Shown piece after piece: positions 58,535 through 64,000 of a stretch of DNA of 64,000 bases (position 1 is the first letter of the stretch; the number at the start of each line of letters is the position of its first letter). Below the pieces are notes generated by a model that was not told the origin of the DNA, did no database searches, and worked only from the letters and a program-made list of their open reading frames with translations. Source of the stretch: Amblyomma americanum. Its lineage: Eukaryota > Arthropoda > Arachnida > Ixodida > Ixodidae. The translations under genes and the position numbers were made by a program. The stretch spans positions 116,032,294 to 116,096,293 of the forward strand of contig NC_135497.1 in the NCBI RefSeq assembly GCF_052857255.1, read 5' to 3'.

Positions 58535-61107
58535 ATGCTGACTCGCATACAGGAGCTACGCATCTTGTACCGGCTGCTGGGGGAAGCCCGGGACATGCTG
58601 ATGGCCAACCCATGGCTGATGGCAGTGTGGCAGGACATGGCGGGCCCGCTGTTCGGTCACCTCTCGGCGCTGCGCTTTCTGCTGCAGTCCAGGGTGCTGC
58701 CAGACTACCGGGTGAGCGAGGGCTGCCTGGCCTACCCGTACATCGCCTTCCAGACTTGGTGCCGGCAAGACAAGAGTGATCAGGGCAGGAAACTGGACGT
58801 CTTGCTGGTAGAGGCGGACCTTCGAGATGCGGCCGACCTCCGCAGTCCCCTGCGAGAGGGCTTCCCGCCACCAAGCATCTATCTCATACCTAGTCTCGAG
58901 CCTTGGACGCCACACGTCGTCACCTACTACCTCCTGCTGAACATCTCCGCCACAATCTTCCACGACTATCGACCGGTCAAAGAAAAGTTGAAGTGCTCCC
59001 CGTCTCCATTTCACCTGAGCACTGACGTGCAGAGCCTTGTCGAGGACATCTGGCACCTCGACCATGGCAACCATGAGGAACGGGTGGAGTGTCTGCAGCA
59101 GGCGCAGCAGCAGGCCAGTGCTGCACTGCGCCCTCTTCTGGACGCCCTGTGGGCCCCTGCCGTGCGCCCGCTGCTCCAGTGCCAGCCCCCGCTGGCTCTG
59201 CGCTCCCCGGACAACCTACAGGTTGCCTTCGAGCCCGAGCAGATGACCCTGCAGCTCGACGTGCTGCTGGCGAACTGTCGAGTCATCGACGCCGTTGAGC
59301 TGGTCCACTGGCACGGTCACCTGACCAGCCAAGAGCAGCTGCTGGGATGCGTTATGGCACTGACCAGAAAACTAAACGTGTGGGAAGCCCGTGATCAGCT
59401 GGAGCTGATTCTGCAAGTGCCATTGTCTGCCGCGGATAAAGAGCAGCTGGTTAACTTCTGCAAGCTGGTCGACAAAACCTGTATGTACCACGTGGTGCTG
59501 CACTTACTGCAGTCAGGACATTCCCATGCCGCCCTGCCGCTGACCGGCTGCCTTCAAGAGCTATTTCGGGAGGCGAAGACGCAGCGGTCACACCTTCCCG
59601 AGGTGTGGCGGAAGGTATCTGTCACGGTGGCGAATTTGCAGAGCTTCGTGTGGTCGATGCCACTTCCAGCATCGCAGCTGAATGCAGCACCACGCAGGCG
59701 AGACCAGTCTCGTGCACCAGTGCAGTACCTGGGGCCTGTGCTTCGCAAGGGCACCACGGCCTGCGTGACCACGCAGATTACTTCTTTGAGAGTCGCCATC
59801 TATGTTGTAGAGGCCTCAAAGCCACCCGCTATGCCATCTGCTCACGACAGGGTGGCTCAGAGTGAATTGTATGTCTCAATGTATACTCCTGCCGTCGGCC
59901 ACTATACCCCGCAAAGTCGGCTGGAGGGGGATGCAGCATCGATGCTCTGCACGCCTCACGTCATTCTGTGGGAGGGTCATTCACGGCAGACCACCTACGC
60001 GACGCAGCCATCAAAAAGCGTACTTGCCTCTATCCTGAAGCGGCGACCCGTGGACCTCCCATCTGTTGTTGCCTCGCCAGTTCTCCCAGGGGGCTCCGGA
60101 GAAGAACATGCTGGCGCCTGTCTGACGCCCACAGAACTCGGCGAGGACTTCCAGCTAATTTCTGCAGATCCAACAGATCAGAGGTTAAGATTTGTCATCT
60201 CAGATTCTAACAGTTCGCAAGCAACCCATGAACTTGACAGCACTGCCCAAAGCCTAGGAGGCTCCTCACTGCTGTCTCCGCCTGTGGAGCAAGGAGGCCG
60301 TTCAAAGGAGACAGAAATTACCAGCGACCGATCGAGCCTGTTCGTGACACCTACGGATAGTGCCAGCACGACTCTGGCACTGATCTGCAAGACAGCACTC
60401 CGGGGCCATTTCGCTCTCCACAGCCGACTCCTGAGCAGCCTGGTCCCAATTTGCAGCATCCTTCCAGTTTGGAGCCTGCTCCCAGTACCCAGACCAGAAG
60501 TACCAACCGGGATGCAGTTGGGAACAAGGCACCAGGACCTGGATCCGGTCAGACATCTTCCCTCGAACGCAAGGCCCTGCTGCCAGAGTTCCCGATTCAA
60601 GAGGCTGCCAGGCGCCTGCACTCGCCCACTGCAGCCATTTCTGCTGTTGCCGGGCCTGCTCAGCCAGAAGCCAAAGAGTCACTGTCTCAGCCAGCGCCTG
60701 CAGCTGCAGTACCAAACCTTGCAGATAGTGCGGAGACGTCGGATGAAGAGGACCTAGATGGAACACCACTTATGGACAGCTACGAGGACACGGTTCCTGA
60801 AAGCAGGAGCCGGCCACATTGCCCGCCACATGGAGCAGATTTGAGCAGAGGGTCTGTCGTCACGACACCTGAGGATGAGAAGGCAGTACCCAGGTTGGCT
60901 GCTGCAGGTGCACACGTTGGAACTACGCCGTACAGCACTTCTCATGTCGGAATTCCAAACGTTCGCACCTCAGACGTACTCCACACGTCGGTACTAAACA
61001 TTTCGGTACTGCAATATTCGGCTCTGCATATTTTGGCACTACACATTGAGCGGCGTCTTTCCAACGATGTTCTCTGCCTTGTGGAAGAGGGAGATCTGTT
61101 CCCATGA
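58535..61107 (+). pseudogene. ELYS/AHCTF1-like nucleoporin retrocopy, array copy 2
   Basis: Same gene copy as 51532-53948. The first in-frame ATG is at 58535 and the frame runs 740 codons to 60757. It retains the 52 codons missing in copy 1, including STDVQSLVEDIWHLDHGNHE, whose IWHLDHGN core matches the ELYS-domain segment just after the first helical block and strengthens the assignment. The downstream acidic part lies in another frame (to 61107), as in copy 1, so the frameshift predates duplication. Differences from copy 1 are mainly amino-acid-changing. Confidence 0.65.
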
Positions 61108-61491
61108 TCTGACGGTCTCCACTGAGAAGGTGTGCTGATGACGCCGGCGAAACAAAAACACTTTGTAAACAAGTCTCTACCAGCCAGCGAGTCTTCTGGC
61201 ATTCTTCCAATTGGGGACAGCCCTCTTGTTCAAACTAGGCGAGGACATATAGCGAATATAATGCGGTTAGAATATGCGGCGGGATATTTGTATTGCAATT
61301 TAAACATAATTTTTATTCATTAATGCACCAAAATATGAAAGAAATAGGTACGTGAAATTTCTTGCTTGCTATTCGAGATATATATATTTTTTATTTTTGT
61401 AGAAAATACTTGTACTGAAGCATGCTTCGACCGTGTTTCAAATGCGTGAGAAAACATACCTGCGGTTTTTTATGTTGGCAATGAAATAAAA

Positions 61492-61698
61492 TTGTACTTT
61501 CGTGAGTACGAAATTAATTCGTCCAAAGTATACTTCAATTGTGACAAATGGGCGGTACTCGCAAAAATATTTGCCGAATACTTCAAGCTGCCGCGGAACA
61601 ACGTAGAGCACGAAATCGCGTTTCGGGAAACGGTCAAAACACTTCCTTTTCTGCCGTATTTCCGTTTGTCACAAGTTGCCCGAACAGGCCATCGATAA
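61492..61698 (+). other. Unassigned open frame, second copy
   Basis: Counterpart of 54330-54530 with few residue changes and a different C-terminal end caused by a deletion in the following sequence. Confidence 0.35.
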
Positions 61699-61885
61699 GG
61701 ACCCCGACTGTCAGGGACGGCCGCCTCTAATGGGCGCCCATGTAAGTGTTGGTTGACAGACTTCTGACTTATTCCTGACGCCGTCTTCAAACCATAGATG
61801 TCGCCAGTGTATTTCTGTTGATTCCATTCCAATTCCGACCACGCAACTACGCAAAATGTGTCACATCGTAAGATCGCGGCTAGTC

Positions 61886-62010
61886 CCCATACCACTACCG
61901 GCACAGTGGCGCAGCGGTTAAGCGATGCTCCACTGCACTGCAATGGCGAATGCTGCCACCGGTGGGGCTTGCGAGACGCAGGTTGCTCTTTCCAAGCAAT
62001 GCGCAAAGGA
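61886..62010 (+). mobile_element. tRNA-derived SINE
   Basis: The head GGCACAGTGGCGCAGCGGTT resembles an A box, followed by the body tgctgccaccggtggggctt and gcgagacgcaggttgctc. I recognise this as a common tick SINE. The unit 1 copy lacks the head. Confidence 0.6.
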
Positions 62011-62849
62011 ATAGCTCCCTCAAGCCTCATTTTTGCACACACAGTTCTTCGTTAAGCGGGAGGCTGTATATATTGCAAGTAGGCCTGCTGTTGCCGGAGT
62101 CATTTTCTTAGTTATTTTCCTTTTTGCAGTCATTCTTCCTCCGGCGTCTCTCTCGTCTCTCCTACAAGTGGAGAGGGTGACGAGATGAGGAGGACGGTTG
62201 AGCAGGTCGAAGATATGGAGAGGTAAATCCCCCTGAGCACCACCGACGCTTATGCCGCTGCCGGCGGGCAGTTTTCACCTTCATGACCCTAGGATCCTAA
62301 AGCTACCGCCGTGCAATACCAGACATGTGGCTTGACAAAGTTTACTGTTGTGTGCTGGGTCGGCTGGTTCACCATTTCGGAAAATTCAAGGGCAGGACAC
62401 GCCAAGGGACAACAGGACTGGATAGGACACGACACAGTATGGTTATTTATTAATGCTTCACCAACCTCGAATGTAATAAAAATGTGGAGTCATGCTGGCG
62501 CCAGCAGTCGTGCTTCCATGAGGCCATGTGCTTCTCTTGGGTGTTACTTCCTGCCTGCGTCCTGCAAAAAAGGCATGGAGAATATTGAGCCAAGCTGGGG
62601 GCCGCGAAGTCGTACGAAAATAGGAAATGCAGCACTTGCGTGCTTTTGCGTCTTGGAGGTGTTGCAAAAACAGTGATTTCCCCCTTTTTTTGGCAGGTGT
62701 GTCCCTGACATTATGATTAGTGATGCAAACAGTGGAACACTTGCATATACATCGAAATTTCAACCTTTTGTGTCATTAAGTGAAAATGAGCCCAGCGCGG
62801 GCCTTTCCCGGAGACAGCTGCTTTGGAGCGTTGAGTTCTTGGCACACAG

Positions 62850-63365
62850 ATGACGACAGTACTTTTTGTAACACACACTGCTCTTTCATGTAAACTGGTG
62901 GCTTGTTATCAAATAGCTTATGAAAGGTCATTGAAAGCTGACCTTTGCTGCCGGGCGCCCTTTAAAACACGATCAGAAAAAAAGGGCATTTTTGTGTCCA
63001 CGGAAAATTGTCGTCTTTGTGATGTTCCAGAAACGATGGAGCATTGTTTCATCAATTGCAAAGATGCAATACTGTTTTGGGATATCTTGCAACGGACATT
63101 GAAAAAAAGACTTAATTTGAAACCGCATTCTGTACGATATCTCACTGCACTATACCATTTGTTAATAGACCCTTAGACATGTTCTTTCTGATTGGACTAC
63201 ACAGCCTCATGGAAAACGCCCATGATAAACCGACATTGTGAATCTGTTATTCCTTCAAAAGGCCACTCCAGCAGAATGATTGTTGATCTAAAGGAATTGA
63301 ATGCCCAGACCGAGTTTGAATCGGAGTGGCAACCACACACTAAACAATTTCGCACCCATAAAGCC
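62850..63365 (+). mobile_element. LINE ORF2 C-terminal fragment, second copy
   Basis: Longer open than in unit 1: CRLCDVPETMEHCFINCKDA with all knuckle residues, then FWDILQRTLKKRLNL to a stop at 63174-63176. The final segment continues in another frame. Confidence 0.7.
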
Positions 63366-63427
63366 GGGTGCAAATCAGCTTGTCCCCAGACGAACACCCA
63401 TTGGCACCTATTGGGTGCTAAAAAAAG

Positions 63428-64000
63428 GGTGCATGTCTTGCCCTTTATGCGTCCATTATTGCGTCAATCGTGTTGTTTGGAGCAACGCTACTGTTTTCTT
63501 TTTCGGAGCAGTGTTCAGGTTTCTTTAAATAAACAAGACTAGACTTAAACTTCCCTGTAGTCGCTTGCAGGCTCTCACCCACCGTGCTCGCCTCAGAGCG
63601 GCGGCGGTCTGTTGAGTCGCTCGGTTACGGTGATGTTCTTCGCCCTAAAGCGCCGTGCTAGCGAGAGGATCTGCCGGTCTGTTGCGCTCTGCCTACTGGC
63701 ACCTTGGAGGCAAGCTGGGACTAGCAGGTTTTACTTCGTTTATTGCATCCCCGTCCTATTTTTTCTCCTTTCCCTCCCAAAACGCACTATTAAATAACGT
63801 TCCAAACAAAGGACAACAATGCCCACGGAGCGCTGCGTCACCCTCCTGTGTTTTTCCCCTCGCCTTTGGAGCGGGCCGCCAATAACTATTCAACTCACTA
63901 TCTCCGCAGTCACCACGTCGCCGCAAACTTGCCGAGTCACGTCGCCGGCTGCGCGTGCACCGGCAAGCTGCGCGTGACTCCAGGGCGTCAAGAATTCGGG
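63428..64000. repeat. Tandem array unit 3, partial at window edge
   Basis: Begins with the same ggtgcatgtcttgccc and follows units 1 and 2 closely to the end of the window, so the array has at least three units. Confidence 0.95.

Larger units (their letters stand above)
56351..63427. repeat. Tandem array unit 2, 7077 bp
   Basis: Head-to-tail copy of unit 1. Retains an additional 156 bp in the ELYS-like frame and a complete hairpin at 57818-57945. Confidence 0.95.

Overview
This window is nuclear DNA from an animal, most probably an ixodid tick. The reasons are the spliced animal gene par-6, a tRNA-derived SINE of the type I know from ticks, several arthropod-type LINE families, Penelope-like fragments, TIR DNA transposons and long CA microsatellites. 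It has no bacterial-style gene organisation. Species and clade are inference; the intron/exon structure and repeat content are read directly.

Region by region: (1) 1-10.45 kb holds the 3' three-quarters of par-6 (polarity protein PAR-6: PB1, semi-CRIB, PDZ) in three visible exons on the + strand, with its 3' UTR. The first exon lies outside the window. The large intron 3676-9299 contains a TTAA-flanked DNA transposon, and the upstream intron contains an inverted pair of Penelope-like GIY-YIG remnants. (2) 10.5-14.2 kb is intergenic: two long-arm hairpins, a tick-type SINE and pieces of two LINE families. (3) 14.24-16.19 kb is a DNA transposon-like element with long matching terminal inverted repeats and two convergent genes: a + strand exon of an unnamed family and a two-exon THAP-domain gene on the - strand. 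Each terminus has itself received a palindromic insertion. (4) 16.3-23.1 kb is a decayed CR1-like LINE (esterase-like ORF1, endonuclease, reverse transcriptase, Cys/His tail), split by a 2.44-kb non-autonomous LTR retroelement lying antisense, with TG..CA LTRs, a Lys1,2-type primer binding site, a purine tract and a GGCA target duplication. (5) 23.2-29.9 kb is a mosaic of LINE fragments on both strands, a solo LTR of the same LTR family, a CA microsatellite and a MITE-like element inside a split RTE-type LINE. (6) 29.9-49.5 kb has no gene I can support. It holds GC-rich unique-looking DNA, a LINE 3' part (39.2-40.7 kb), a TIR element (42.7-43.5 kb), a LINE fragment (44.9-45.3 kb) and a second CA tract. 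(7) 49.555 kb to the end is a head-to-tail tandem array of a ~7-kb unit (two full units and the start of a third). Each full unit carries an intronless, frameshifted copy of part of an ELYS/AHCTF1-like nucleoporin gene, a SINE remnant and a LINE 3' fragment.

How it fits together: one ordinary cellular gene (par-6) sits at the left edge. The rest is a transposon graveyard with nested insertions whose order can be read, ending in a segmental amplification of a nucleoporin-derived retrocopy. The items most worth a second look are the THAP/two-gene TIR element, the 36-bp palindromic insertion with an 8-bp duplication in its terminus, the antisense LTR element and the ELYS-like tandem array.
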